Assembly (NCBI GenBank): GCA_038380435.1
Contig: JAWZYU010000123.1
Span: 496,001 to 560,000 of the forward strand
Direction: 5' to 3'
Source of the DNA: Ryuthela nishihirai
Taxonomy: Eukaryota > Arthropoda > Arachnida > Araneae > Heptathelidae
DNA: 64,000 bases
The notes below the pieces were generated by a model. That model was not told the DNA's origin. It saw nothing but the letters and a program-made list of their open reading frames with translations, and did not search any database. Positions 1 to 11,370 of this stretch are shown one piece after another. Made by a program: the position numbers and the translations under genes. The first letter of the stretch is position 1. Each line of letters begins with the position of its first letter.

Positions 1-280
1 ATTACACAATTTTTATTTCTTATAATTTAACGTGCGAATATTTATAAATGATTTTATATTTATTGTAAATTAACCTACGTATTTTTAGTCCTTGTTAATT
101 TACACATGAATATTTTAGTCCCTGTAAATTAACAATTTTTATATCTTATAATTTAATGTGCGAATTTTATATTTCCGGAATTTATTTTTTATCATAATTT
201 AACGTATGAATTTTTTATTTCTTGCATTTATATTTTATTCACTTATGATTTTTTTTTATTTTTTGTAACGCGCGAATTTT
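1..280. repeat. AT-rich degenerate repeat block, copy 1
   Basis: Degenerate units of roughly 35-45 bp recur, built on 'ataatttaacgtgcgaat' and 'tgtaaattaacctacg'. The same composite block, in the same unit order and with the internal 'ttttagtccctgtaaatta', recurs at about 2700-2975. It therefore looks like a dispersed block rather than simple low complexity. The left end runs off the window. Confidence 0.6.
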
Positions 281-281
281 T

Positions 282-466
282 GTGGGTACGCCGTGAGAGC
301 TCAAAAGTTCCTAGATCTAGTAACAAAATCAGTGTTTTATTTCATTCCCATTGTTTACTATAACTATGGTTTCATCTATCTGTACAAGGGGTACGCCAGT
401 TGCATACACATTTCCAGGGGGTACGTGAAATATAATAGGTTTAGATCCACTTCTCTAGAGCAATGT
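282..466 (+). mobile_element. hAT-type MITE, 5'-truncated copy
   Basis: Shares 'gggtacgccgtgagagctca', 'cgctagatctagtaac'-like and 'ataactatggttt' blocks with the copies at 1667-1881 and 37985-38176. The right end resembles a degraded inverted 'cagtggttctcaacc' terminus. The left terminus is missing: the element joins the AT-rich block directly. Confidence 0.5.
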
Positions 467-480
467 CTTCGTCTTTACGG

Positions 481-854
481 GCCGGGGGTGGCTCAGTAGG
501 TAGCGTGCCAGGCTCATAAGCTGTAGTTCCCTGGTTCGAGTCACAAGCTGGGTCAGTGTTGAGATTTATCTCTGCAACATTCCCTGCCCACGGTCAGTAT
601 GGGACACCGATGGGCTTGGAAAGGCCGCTACCCGTCGGAGGGGACGTTAAGGCGTAGCCCCATGTGCGAGAGAGCCATACCCTGTGCACGTTAAAGAACA
701 CACTGGATGGACATGACGGGAGGCTACCATCTATCTCCAAACAGCTATTCCAGTGGGTCCCCTCCCCCAACCTTCTCTGAGCCTTCGGGGTCCTTGTGAC
801 CTGGCCATTTAACTCATGGTTGCAAAAAAGTGCCGCTCAGAGATAAACAACCCA
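481..854 (+). repeat. SINE-A, near-complete, tRNA-Met-like head
   Basis: The 5' head reads like a tRNA. It has an A box (tggctcagtagg, 489-500), a loop with CTCATAA-like anticodon region, and a B box (ggttcgag, 533-540). A body of about 280 bp follows and ends near 'gataaacaaccca'. The body motifs 'tgacgggaggctaccatct' and 'cttgtgacctggccattta' recur in more than fifteen other copies in the window. SINEs are non-coding RNA polymerase III units mobilised by LINE enzymes. No usable ORF is expected. Confidence 0.85.
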
Positions 855-1660
855 TCTTCGTCTTTAGTGCTACCCAGTTGAAGGGTAATTTCTTTTAATG
901 TCTCATAACACTTACTTCTAATAATTAAATTGCATTTATGTAGAAAAGCTTGCAAAAAGCGCGGATTCTTACACTGAACTCTTTAAAGTACTAATATATA
1001 GTGTGGGATTTATAAATATTTCTTTAATGAGAACCCAAACGGTAATTCACTTGTCATTTTCTTTTTAAACTTCAAAGTTCAAAATTACAAATGCAAGAGG
1101 GTAATGGTTAATACATTTAATATATTGGGGATAATAATTGTTGATTGAATGTTGGATTTTTATTTCACCCTGAACCTGGGAAAAGAAGTTTCTAGAACGG
1201 AACTCTTGTTGCAGGCTGCAAGAAAATTATGTTTCATATGAATGAATTGCTAATAAGAATCTGCAGATTTCGTACAGATATTGCTATGGAAATTATTGTT
1301 CGCAAAATCTTGAATTGAGTCACCAGAATGATTTCAGGGTGTTCTGATATCAAATACCATTTGTCGTACTGTGATCAGAATTTGCAACTAGAAGAACAAT
1401 ATATCACCTCTCGTGAATATCAGATCTTCGTTTTAAAAGGAATGAAATTTGATTCCCAATTTTAGCATCATCTGATATTGGAAATTCAAACTAACCGCTG
1501 ATTGCGTAAATGAAAATTGTAATATTTTTTTCTGTACCTATAAAACATAAAATAATTCCTCAATTATCTATTTTCCTACTTTTTCCTTCGTTAGAGGTTG
1601 CAATTGGAATTTTCATCGTTTTCCGCATTTATCGGTGTCAAACTGTGGAAATTGGAACTG
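855..1660. other. No recognisable feature
   Basis: AT-rich sequence without a convincing ORF, RNA gene or repeat recognised elsewhere in the window. Confidence 0.5.
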
Positions 1661-1666
1661 ATAGAT

Positions 1667-1881
1667 TAGAGGTTCTCAACGTGGGGTACGAGGTAAAATT
1701 TTTCGGGGTACGCCGTGAGAGCTCAAAACTCGCTAGATCTAGTAACAAAGTAAAAATAACCATAACTATAGTTTTATCTATCTATTAACCATAACTATAG
1801 TTTTATCTATCTATACAAGGAATATTACATACACATTTCCATCCAGGAGGTATGTGAAACATAAAAGGTCGAGAACCACTG
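1667..1881 (+). mobile_element. hAT-type MITE, both ends present
   Basis: The left end 'aggttctcaacg' and the right end 'gagaaccactg' form short inverted termini like the hAT consensus CAGTGGTTCTCAA. The 8 bp outside are tgatagat (1659-1666) and tgggagat (1882-1889). They match at 6 of 8 positions, as expected for an old 8-bp hAT target duplication. An internal 36-bp segment containing 'ataactatagttttatctat' is tandemly doubled. No coding capacity. Confidence 0.55.
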
Positions 1882-2640
1882 TGGGAGATGATTGGGAAAA
1901 TGCAAATAATAATAATAATAATTTATTGTATTTGTTTAGCACAATTTTTTTTATTTATCTCTTAAAATAAAAGTGTTATTTTTCCACTACTCTCAGGAGG
2001 TAAGAGGAATGATTAGTGCCAATATAAAGCTCTTGATCATTATTCTCCAAAACCAAAGTTTAAAATCCCTATTACAAATATATTGTTCGTAAATTGCAAT
2101 ATTCGCTCAGCATGCAAATACTGTGCACGAAGATTCATCACCGAGATGAAGAGGGAGCAAAGTTTCAAAATGCTTCGCATAGAACAATATCTCAGGGGAC
2201 AGGAACCTCCTACTGGAAGTAAAAAATATTAAAACAACTGTACTCTGAGATTGTTGCATTTTGTGAGCTCTTTTGAATCTAATATTAAAGTAACAGATTT
2301 TTAGGTGGTATGAAGCACGATAGTAGTTACTAAAATTTTAAATGAAATTAATAATACTTTATGTTACTTTGTGTGTTTTTGGTCAATTCCTATTTCAAAA
2401 TTTAATTTCTATTAACTGTGATTTAATAGATGGTACATAATTATATGATTATTTCACATTATGCTCTTCAATTTAGATTATTTTTTAGTTACTCTCACAC
2501 TTACCAGAGCATTACACAGCGCATTAATCCATTACACCAAGGGTTGTATATTCTTAGATTGTTGAAAGGTGGATGAAGTAGAAATAATCGATCATTATAA
2601 AACAACCTAGGTATGTTATATTTCCGACATTTATTTCTTA
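1882..2640. other. No recognisable feature
   Basis: AT-rich, with a short (AAT)n run near 1908-1925. No supported gene. Confidence 0.5.
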
Positions 2641-3110
2641 TTATAATTTAACGTGGAACTTTATATTTCCTCTATTTATTTTTTCTTGTAAATTAACCTA
2701 CGCAATTTTTATTTCTTATAATTTAACGTGTGAATATTTATAAATGATTTTTTATTTCTTGTAAATTAACCTATGTATTTTTAGTCCTTCTGAATTAGCC
2801 CATGAATATTTTAGTCCCTGTAAATTAATAATTTTTATTTCTTATAATTTAATGTGAGAATTTTATATTTCCGGAATTTATTTTTTATTATAATAACGTG
2901 GGATTTTTTATTTTTTGCATTTATGTTTTTAATAACTTATGACTTTTCAATTTTTTATAACTCGCGAATTTCTTTATTCCTTGTAAATTAACCTACGATT
3001 TTTTTATTCCTTATAAATTAACCTGCGAATTTTTTATTTCTTTATAAGTAAACTTTCAAATATTTTATTTCTTACAATTTAACTTGCGAATATTTATAAA
3101 TTAGATTTTT
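2640..3110. repeat. AT-rich degenerate repeat block, copy 2 and extension
   Basis: Positions 2700-2975 repeat the block at 5-280 in the same order, sharing 'ttttagtccctgtaaatta' and 'tttatatttccggaattta'. The units then continue to about 3110 with 'taaattaacctgcgaattt' variants. This longer copy suggests the block at 1-280 is one part of a larger family. Confidence 0.55.
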
Positions 3111-3111
3111 A

Positions 3112-3262
3112 ATTCCTTATTAAACACTTATCAAAAGTGACGGTCCCTTTATTAATATGCGCCCCCTTAATTAAAACGCTTATCAAAATTTCGATCCCCC
3201 TCATTAAAAAACCCTTATTAAAATGCATCCCACTTTATTAAACACCTATCGAAGGTTCTGCC
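3112..3262. repeat. Degenerate ~40-bp repeats
   Basis: Three to four imperfect units containing 'ttattaaa', 'cttatcaaaa' and a C-rich run (cccctt, ccccct, cccccc). Decayed minisatellite by inspection. Confidence 0.35.
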
Positions 3263-3589
3263 CCCCCTGCTCTTTGGCGGGCAATTTATTTCTTGGAAAT
3301 AATCTTCATCCTCTTATCGAAATTATTAACCCATCTCCCCTTTATGATAGATCAGCTATTTTGTAAATAAACAAATTACCGCATCGTAAGAAGACAATCC
3401 ATCGCGAAATCTTCCTTGGCCCGCCGAAAACTCCAAGTGTTGTGCTTCTCTTATTAAAATTAGTTTCCATCTAGTTGAAGGATGATGTCAGCAGATATTT
3501 GTGTTCAGACATATTTTGCACCACACTTTCCGCTTTCCTTAGCACGTCAGGACTTGTTTTGAACGATGAAGTAATTTCATGTTAAATTT

Positions 3590-3930
3590 TTATTTCTCCC
3601 ATGTCTCAATTTATTGCTTTCCGTATTTTCATATTAATACTAAAGCGTTTCAAAAACCTCACCACACCAATCAGAGGTAAAAAAAAAATTCCTTCTTCCT
3701 TACAAATTTCAATCTTCTCCCAATCCATTAACTTATTTTCCCTTTTTAATACTAAGCCATTTCAAAGACATCGTGATCGCCACAATACAAAAAAGTCACA
3801 GATAAAAAAATAAAACATCACCTTCTTGTTTTTTATTTCAATAGTTTATTACTAAACCGGCTCAAAGAAATCGCGATTGCATCAGCAAAAGAATACCAAT
3901 AAAACTAACTTTTTTAATTCTCGTATATCC
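3590..3930. repeat. Degenerate ~130-bp repeats
   Basis: Three imperfect units align on 'aatactaaagcgtttcaaa', 'aatactaagccatttcaaag' and 'ttactaaaccggctcaaag'. Each is followed by an 'atcgcgat'-like or related segment. The short ORF crossing it is not credible as a gene. Confidence 0.35.
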
Positions 3931-6230
3931 GTTTCGCGACTTGGCCTTAAGTTTAAAACCGTTTATTCCTAATGCTTATTTTCGCTGTATCCCCAATTCA
4001 GCACTTGATTCACTTATGCAAAATATTACTCTTTCCTAGGAAGTAACTCTGCTCAGTAACAATCGATAATCAAATATTATTTCTTCTTCGGAAGAAAAAT
4101 CTAATAAAAAATTATTTGGAAGTAAGATATCATTTTAAAAAATCTGCAATTATAAACACTCTTACAGTTTAAAAATCGTATCTTCCTCCATTTACTGGAT
4201 AACGTGTGATCACAAGACCAACGTTTCCTCACGCTGATGAATTTTTATTTTGCGTTGCGACCCATCGTTAGTACATGCATGTTCGATACGCTTGTTTGCA
4301 AGGTCGAGTATTCAGTTGTCTTTCATCGGATAAAAAATAATTCTGTAAATAGGTTTGGTACACGATTGAGTTATATAGAAAGTAAGCAATTATAAAAGTA
4401 GAAAACAATTAATACGTTGCAGGTACCTTTGTGTTTTCGCTTGCGTTGTGAAAAATATCTATCTTTAATTCTACATCCAAATACAACATTAACTTAAGTG
4501 TATGTTAATGGAGATCTGATGATTTTTTTTCCTATTATCGCGAACGGTTGGATCAGCGATGGATTGCCACATCCACAAGCATGGACGTGCAGCGGGCCAA
4601 CTATTTCACAGGCCGGCGAATTTTCTGCTTAATTATCATAGTCGCCCCAATAAACCCTTTTCACAACCTCAGTGACATCTCGATGGCTCGCGCTGTGAGA
4701 GACCGAGTTGTTTGCTCTAATATATATGCTGTGATCGGACCTCAGTAAAAGAATTCTACACTTATAAATATGCCACAAAAATCGATGTTCTCATATAGAG
4801 CGTAAATTGGATATAAGTGACAGAAAAAATAATGTCTTTTCAAACTAAGAGTCACTCGGAGTGAAACATCCCAAGACCAGAATTTAATCCGTGAATTTTA
4901 TCTTCCTCAAGGATCTTTTCAACCCTAATGGCGAAGTGAAATAATTATTCGCTTTCAATCATGGCGAAATGCAGCGCCCAATCACTTTGCTGAGCAGGTC
5001 GACGGAAGGTCCTGTATGCTGGCATCTTACCTTGGGGGAGATCTTTTCGGCTTAACGACGCATCTCAACAGTTTACTGTTTGCAAAAGCTCCAAGCGGAG
5101 AGTTAATTTTAAAATGCTCTCTTTACACTCTTCATCAAATTGAAAAGTATGTAGCAGTTAAATTGGGGAATATGATTTTATCCCACCAGAAAGGGAAATA
5201 AAGAACATTAGAAAGGGAAAATCACTGTTAGAAGGAACCCCGATTGAAAATTGTTAATATCATAAGAAATGTGTGAATGCTGCATGTTTTAGAAAACGGT
5301 GCCGAGTAACAAAAAAATTCATTGTAAAAATGGAAAATCAAGGAAAAAAAGTATCGTTTAATACGAGTTCCACAGAATAATAGAATGTGTGAAAGTTTCA
5401 ATCCCGGTGTGATATGAAGCAGAAGTAATGCGAAAAGATATCTGCAGCAGCATCAATGTTAATCCCAGCGTCATTTCTTAGGTGGTGATAGCGTTAACAT
5501 GCTCCAACATTCACGGATTTTCAAATGACATTCAACGTGTATCATTTCCATCACTTAAGTTTCAGCTTCTTTTAGTTTTTCCAACCAGTAACATTCCAAC
5601 CCCCAAAAACATACAGTTTCTCTGGGACAGTCCCTTTCCGGGGGTGACTTCGATTAGTTTTAATCAAAAATCTAATCGATTTTAAACTTCGATTAGATTT
5701 ATTCCGGGGGTGACTTCGATGGGAAAATGGCGCAGGGGACGATCTTTTGCACAGTAGCGATGTGATCATGCACTTTGCTAAAAAACAAACCTGCTCAATG
5801 AACGATGCAGTTTTCATAGACAGGGGGCAATTAAGATTTGAACTAAAAAGTCATGACATGGATGAAATTTGGAGTGTGTGGAATATATTCATGCATGAAC
5901 ATGTAAAGTATAAACGTGTGTGGAAACGGTTGATTTGCTCTAAGGATGTCTCTATTTTCGGACCCATTCTCATAATCTTTTCAGGGTTCCGTCTGCATTT
6001 CTACAGTTATTTTCTCTGCTATGTTTTTTACATAGCTTTTAAAAAGTAGCTGTCTTTCTATATGCTTCCTACAAAGTAGAAAATAAACTTAAAATATATC
6101 GATGACGAAATCAATCACCAAATTCGTATTCACTTCGAGAGGAAAATATGGCGCCGATATACCTACTCAACAAGATTGCCGGCACTCTATCTTCCTTTGA
6201 AGGAAAATAGGAAATTTCTAATTTGCATTT
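3931..6230. other. No recognisable gene; small local duplication
   Basis: No supported coding region. A 19-bp string, ttccgggggtgacttcgat, occurs near 5636 and again near 5702, flanking a short AT-rich palindromic stretch that includes 'aatcaaaaatctaatcgatt'. Short ORFs here (at most 100 codons) show no recognisable motif. Confidence 0.45.
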
Positions 6231-6345
6231 TGAAACTACTGAGAAATATTAAGAATGCGAACTACTGCGAAATATTAATAACCATAGCTTGTTCCGCCGC
6301 ATTTAAACCTAGTAAACGCATTCTTAATATTTCTCAGTAGTTTCA
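6231..6345. repeat. Perfect 29-bp inverted repeat
   Basis: The 29 bases at 6231-6259, beginning tgaaactactgagaaatatt, are exactly reverse-complemented at 6317-6345. The spacer is 57 bp and contains a further partial copy (aactactgcgaaatatt). It could form a hairpin in RNA or extrude in DNA. It may be a small foldback element or a templated inversion. Confidence 0.8.
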
Positions 6346-7150
6346 ACTGCAATTGGAACGTTTTTTAGATGATAACACCCTTTGGCTAATCATGTAATGC
6401 TCAAGGGGGAACCTAAACTTAAGGCAATTAAATTCAAACATAGATGTGGTTACACTTGAGGATGATCGAAATCAAATATCTTACCTATCTTTTGGTATGC
6501 AGCAGGCTCGACCAGGTAGCCCAAGGGATGAGGCCTCCATCTCGGCAACGTTTCCTGGCGACTAAAGAATTTTGGGAATATGACGAAGGTTATACAGACG
6601 GGGGAGACATTGTGACGATTTCGTTCTTATTGTTACTAAGCGATGAAGTTTTCTTAGAGGAAAGAACGGACAAATCTCATTGTTCCATTTTCCGTTCTGA
6701 CGTTCATTGTGTATTTCGGAAATATTTGGATTTAAAATGTATCGGATTAAAACAGATAATTCTTTCGTAACTTAAGCTGATGAAGCGAATTATATTATTC
6801 TAATATTAACATAGATGAAATTAAAGGTATTTTAGAGAAATAAAAATATATTAGATGTTAGCGAAAAATTAATTTAACATCATCATGCAACAATTAAATA
6901 GTTAAACCCTAACCTGCATGTATGAAATTCGTTTTTCCTCGAGTTTCGAAAAAGCAGAAGCATTGTTTTATTCAAAAGGTGTTATTGCAAAATATTTCAC
7001 CGCTGATTTGAACTTGAATATTAATATTTCGGTTGGTGAAAGTATTTTTCTTCAACGCGTTTGAATATTTTTGAGCACGACTGTCTTACGTTACGTCTTA
7101 CGTTAAGTTTTCTGTCAGATTTCTCGTAACGAACAAAACGCGTATGTTTT
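6346..7150. other. No recognisable feature
   Basis: Contains an unassigned 108-codon plus-strand ORF (6444-6770) with no motif I recognise. It is probably chance. Confidence 0.4.
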
Positions 7151-7152
7151 TG

Positions 7153-7425
7153 TTAATACAGCAAATTATGATCATAATTAAGCAAAGAAGAAACAATTTT
7201 ATTAGGATTATTTTTAACAGACTCAAAAAACGTTTTTGAGATGCATTTAATATTAGTATATATGTGGTCTAGTTGAAATCTCACTGCATTGACTTTAGTG
7301 ATAATATTGTGAATATGAAAGTACCATTTGAGCTTTTGATGTAGGGTTATATCCAAATATTTGATGGTCTTTTGCCATTCAACTGGTTCATTTGAAAAGT
7401 TTAAACGTTTTGGGTTTTTAATAAG
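7153..7425 (-). pseudogene. LINE ORF2 fragment (Jockey-like RT, 3' end), internally deleted
   Basis: The minus-strand reading contains 'IKYLDITLHQKLKW', 'NIITKVNAVRF' and then 'LDHIYTNIKCISKTFFESV' and 'SSLLNYDHNLL'. The first part matches the conserved post-RT 'KYLGVTLD..LKW' region of Jockey-like LINEs. The second matches the extreme C-terminus seen again at 39466, 43015, 46385 and 62345. The segment between them, present in the longer copies, is missing here, so this is a dead copy with an internal deletion. Confidence 0.65.
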
Positions 7426-7476
7426 TTTTCAACTGAGGAAGATGGCAGTGCTCTTCTCAGTGTTTGTCTTGATCTA

Positions 7477-7692
7477 TCTCTAATGAGGAAACAGAGTTGT
7501 CCTCTTCCCAGATAGACGGCGCCACTGTGCGAATCAAATAAATAAATCTGGAAACTTTATAAGGTCACTAAGCTGAGAAAAGGTTAGCCATTCATGGTGT
7601 AGTGGTTAGCATAACAGGCATGTTTCCTGGAGACGTGGGTTTGAATCCCACTCATGGCAAAACCAAGTTTTTTCAGCTCATTATTTCATGAG
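7477..7692 (+). repeat. SINE-C copy 1 (internal tRNA-like segment)
   Basis: About 215 bp shared with 7773-7993. Positions 7587-7659 are tRNA-like: A box 'tggtgtagtgg', T arm 'gtgggtttgaatcccac', and five paired bases at the acceptor ends (GCCAT/ATGGC). The 110 bp upstream (including 'ataaggtcactaagctgag') are equally conserved, so this is a repeat family rather than a tRNA gene. The anticodon-loop region is atypical. Confidence 0.65.
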
Positions 7693-7772
7693 TTCCATGT
7701 CTACAGAACTTATCCTGTGATACTTTACTACTGATTTAACGTTCTGAGCATGAGTGACAAATATTAATTCCA

Positions 7773-7993
7773 TCTCTAATGAGGCAACAATGTTGACCAT
7801 TTCCAAGATAGATGGCGCCACTCTGTAAATCAAAAAATAAATCCGGAAAGTTTATAAGGTCACTAAGCTGAGAAAAGGTTAGCCATTGATGGTGTAGTGG
7901 TTAACATAATAGACATGTTTCCTGGAGACGTGGGTTCGAATACCACTCATGGAAAATCAAAATTTTCAGCTCATTTTTTCATGAGGTCTTTCT
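7773..7993 (+). repeat. SINE-C copy 2
   Basis: Same arrangement as the copy 296 bp upstream. The tRNA-like part is 7882-7953 with B box ggttcgaat. Upstream it has 'agatagatggcgccac', and downstream 'cagctcattttttcatgag'. A third, inverted copy lies at 61046-61240. Confidence 0.65.
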
Positions 7994-9565
7994 TGATTTG
8001 AACAATACCTCAAACACATGTTAATACTTTCGATTAATTTAGTTTACTGTGTGAGGACTTTTCCATAGAAATGCTCAAAACAAGCATTTTCTAATTTGTT
8101 AAAGACGGCTTATGAGTTGTATATCACACTGAGCTAGTCTCGTTTCATAAGATGTCTTCACAGAGTACTTAAATGGTTAAGAAGATTGTTATAATTATTA
8201 TTGGCTGACATCCTTCTACATCATTTGACATCGCAAATGAAAGGAGAATCGTGAAAAAAATATTTCACTGAATTTTACTTCTCTTTAATTAGTTTATCTG
8301 GCTTTTCTTAAAGTGTAGAATACGTCATTAAATGCTAAAATTTGCTCTCATCCATGCTTCCCTGTATCAGCCTTCTATCAGTATTAGAGCCGCAAAATGT
8401 GTGCAATTTGAATTAAAGATGCTCTGAGTAAGATCCTCACAGGTAAGATATCTTACCTGTGAAGAATATTACGTATTCCTTGAATAATAAAACCGAGTTA
8501 GATAATCCCACTATGAAAATAATAACGTTGTAACGTGTATAGTTCACCCCCTTCACGGCGAACTTGGGCAGCAGACTATCAGTCTTTCCCCTTAAGCAAT
8601 ACATGATTGTCCTCCCTTCCAATATTTATCATTTAACCATTCGTTTTGTTGCTGTGACTGAGTCATCCTCTGAGGTGGAAATCCAAGGCCATTATTGATT
8701 TTCCAAGACGAAGGATTTTGGAGCAATATTCTTATAATTGCAATTTATAACTTTTGATCTGTGTGTGTGTGTCTGTACATTTGCAAGTCTTCTGTAGAAA
8801 TCGAAAAATGTTGCGAACTCTTCTCCGGAAAAACATCGCTATTGAGGAGGACTTTGACAATCATCGAAAGACCGCTAGGGTTAAAATTAATCGATATAAA
8901 TATTCTTACCCAACAGTGACAAAGATTCATTAAAATCTTAATGCATATTTATTATATTTTGTTGATGCGGTGGAACATTCTACTCATTTATATGCACCAT
9001 CAGTAGCCATTGAATTGTGACCAACCACCTTACAACGTTTGCGTCCTTCGGGAAACGAGTAACCTCTGGAAATGGACGGGATATTAATAGTGTACGTATG
9101 AAGTTATGATACACTTCTGCAGATATATACGTATATTCAAGTTGACGTAAAGAACCTCACCATTAATGTAGCAGAGCTATCGGATCATTAATTCCACGAC
9201 ATCCACATGTGCGATGAGATTGAAATCTGGAAAGTTTTGTGGTCATAGGAGGATACTCACCTGAAGATTTGGTACATTTTCTTCCTGAAAGAGCTCACCA
9301 TTTAGGAACCACATTAAGGTTGAAGGATATATTACTCAGAAAGCAGCCCATAGCTTCATTTGCCCACCTATATAGCAGGACCAAATGCATTGCAACAGAA
9401 TACCACCGAGATGATGGCACCACAGCCATCGGCCTGCATATTCAATACAATGATCATTTGATTCATTACTCTGTGCTGCTTTTACTATACATGTAGTCGT
9501 CCATCTACGTGATGCAAAAGGAAACCAAATAAAATCATTATTAAAAACATCTGGGAAATAAATTA
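7994..9565. other. No recognisable gene
   Basis: AT-rich, with a short GT microsatellite near 8760. An 85-codon ORF at 9239-9496 has no family I can name. The 24-bp palindrome at 8438-8461 is listed separately. Confidence 0.45.
8438..8461. repeat. Perfect 24-bp palindrome
   Basis: The sequence is cacaggtaagat followed by its exact reverse complement, with no spacer. Function unknown. Confidence 0.8.
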
Positions 9566-9567
9566 CT

Positions 9568-9648
9568 GATCACGCGACGAGAATCAAAACCGCAACTCTC
9601 CAGATACATGCCAGAGTGCTCTTACCTGTTAAACTACGCATCAAACGC
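9568..9648 (-). repeat. Degenerate tRNA-like segment
   Basis: Reading the minus strand gives 'gcgtagtttaacaggtaaga', 'ctctggcatgtatctggaga' and a B-box-like 'ggttttgattctc'. The anticodon-arm region resembles SINE-C ('ggcatgtttcctggaga'). A decayed tRNA-derived repeat is more likely than a working gene. Confidence 0.3.
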
Positions 9649-9649
9649 T

Positions 9650-10050
9650 AATATTTCGGAATAAAACCTATAAATCTTTCACTGAGATATGGGGGAACTT
9701 GCGCCATCTATACTTCAGGAGAGTGAAATTTTCCAATTGTTGTTAAACATTAATTAGAGAAGAACTAGCGGCCCGCACAAGGATTTTTGTGGCTCGCGAA
9801 CAAAATCAAGTTTTTACTTGAAATTTTTAATAAATATCTGTAATCCACCTTATAATTTTTTGTCAACTTATATTACTTTACTCGATATGCAATCTTCAAC
9901 TTACTCATTCTATACAGTTTACAAAACATTCTGAAGCCGATCGACAAACTTCTGAAACCTTTTAAAGGCTGTGCGGCGTCATCAAACAAATGTTTTTATG
10001 AAGCTGTAGTAATAAGAAGCATCTAACGACAGCACGAATCGCTCTCACTG
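9650..10050. other. No recognisable feature
   Basis: AT-rich. It may include decayed 5' sequence of the hAT-like transposase that follows, but I cannot align it. Confidence 0.35.
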
Positions 10051-10054
10051 CGCA

Positions 10055-10930
10055 TGCATATGGCATGCATTGTCGAATGTTGCACTGTGTTGTGCACCAG
10101 GAGACATTGTGTGGCATTTCGCTGAGACTAAACGACGTAACGGAAAAGCTTGTCAAAATTACCAATTTAATTCTTGGCGTAAATCATTCTCTTACACACA
10201 GAATATTTAAATCTTTTTTGGACGAACTGCATGTTGAGTAGGCGATCTGCTTTTACATAGCTTATCGCCTACTTTAGATCTGCTTTTACATTCACTGGTT
10301 AAGTACCGGAAAATGCCTCAAGAGATTCTTTACACTTCGAAAAGAAATTCATCTTTTTCTCACAGATGTTAGCACCAATGAATATTTAATAGCAAGTTTC
10401 GTTGATGAAAATTTTCTATGTTCACTTGCTTCCCTAACAGACATTACAGATTATTTGAATGTCTTCAATAAATCCTTACAAGGAAAAGATCAAAACGTGT
10501 GCTATCTTTATAATCATGTTCCTGGGTTTAGAAACAAACTACAATTGTTGAAGTCAAATTTGCAGGAAAACAATTTAATTCATTTTGAAACTTGTAAAGG
10601 GTTCTACGAAGAACTGAAGGAACTTAGTAATACAGTTAATATTGAAAAATTTGTTCCTAAATTAGATATCCTAATTGAAGGTTTTAACAGAAGATTTTCT
10701 CAATTTGATGACCTTAAGCAAAGTTTAAATTTACTCAGTAATCCATTAAATATTGATATTAGCACCGTAGATCCTAAATATCAAATGGAATTATGTGACC
10801 TTCAGGCCGCCCAATTATTGCATCTAATAGAGAAACTGGAATAGAACTTTCAAACTTTTGCCTAAAGAAAAATATCTAAAAATGAAAGATTTCGGACTCC
10901 AAATAATTTCTATGTTCGGACAAGGCTGCA
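10055..10930 (+). pseudogene. hAT-superfamily transposase remnant (GTF2IRD2/ZBED-like)
   Basis: In order, the plus strand reads 'CVVHQETLCGISLRL' (10086 on), 'FKSFLDELHVE', 'WLSTGKCLKRFFTLRKEIH', 'DENFLCSLASLTDITDYL', 'NKSLQGKDQNV', a stretch of about 100 codons, then 'LPKEKYLKMKDFGLQIISMF' after a frameshift near 10840. This order (CxxHQExL; RWLSxGKxLxRxFxLRxEI; LxDITxxLNxxNxxLQGK; a KEKY..L..F.L..ISMF tail) is that of hAT-derived proteins such as GTF2IRD2-like and ZBED-like genes. Lesions include an in-frame TAG near 10230 and a 33-bp duplication of 'gatctgcttttacat' (10244 and 10277). The C-terminal dimerisation part is lost after about 10925. The 129-codon open stretch (10455-10844) begins at a TTG, not an ATG, so it is a fragment. 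Confidence 0.75.
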
Positions 10931-11370
10931 GGATTTGATCCCATATAGGTCCTACATAAGATATTTGGTCCCCACACCCAGACAGGGAATTTCTTCATAA
11001 GACATTATGGTTATGTGGTCTATGTTACCTCCCCACCCACATGAATGCATTTCTTTGTGGGAATTTAAGCCCCTTTTCTGCGGTATACCCGTAGGCACAT
11101 TATTCAAAATATATAAATCCAAAAAGATAATAAAGTTCCCGTCAAGCAGCTGCTGCCGCAGAGATCTGACAGCAGTCTTAATTTTAATACGATAGTAGAA
11201 GGTATGTCACAATGCTTTTCAAAAATAAAAAAGTATTTAATTCTTAAAATTTCAATGAATAAATTTAAAAAACTTAGGTATAGTTATTTAGAAGTATGGA
11301 ATGTATGCTACCCTTATTAATAGTGTTCCAAGTTTACTGGTTTTATAAAAACCATCAAAGCCATCCAACG
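10931..11370. other. Mostly unassigned; SINE-B scrap
   Basis: Positions 11138-11180 carry 'caagcagctgctgccgcaga' and 'gatctgacag', a minus-strand scrap of the SINE-B tail. The rest is unassigned. Confidence 0.4.

Noticed and set aside
7587..7953. Two functional tRNA genes
   Set aside because: Acceptor pairing is incomplete, the anticodon loop is atypical, and the conserved flanks show they are parts of a repeat.
9239..9496. 85-codon plus-strand ORF as a gene
   Set aside because: No motif, non-distinct composition, no flanking support.
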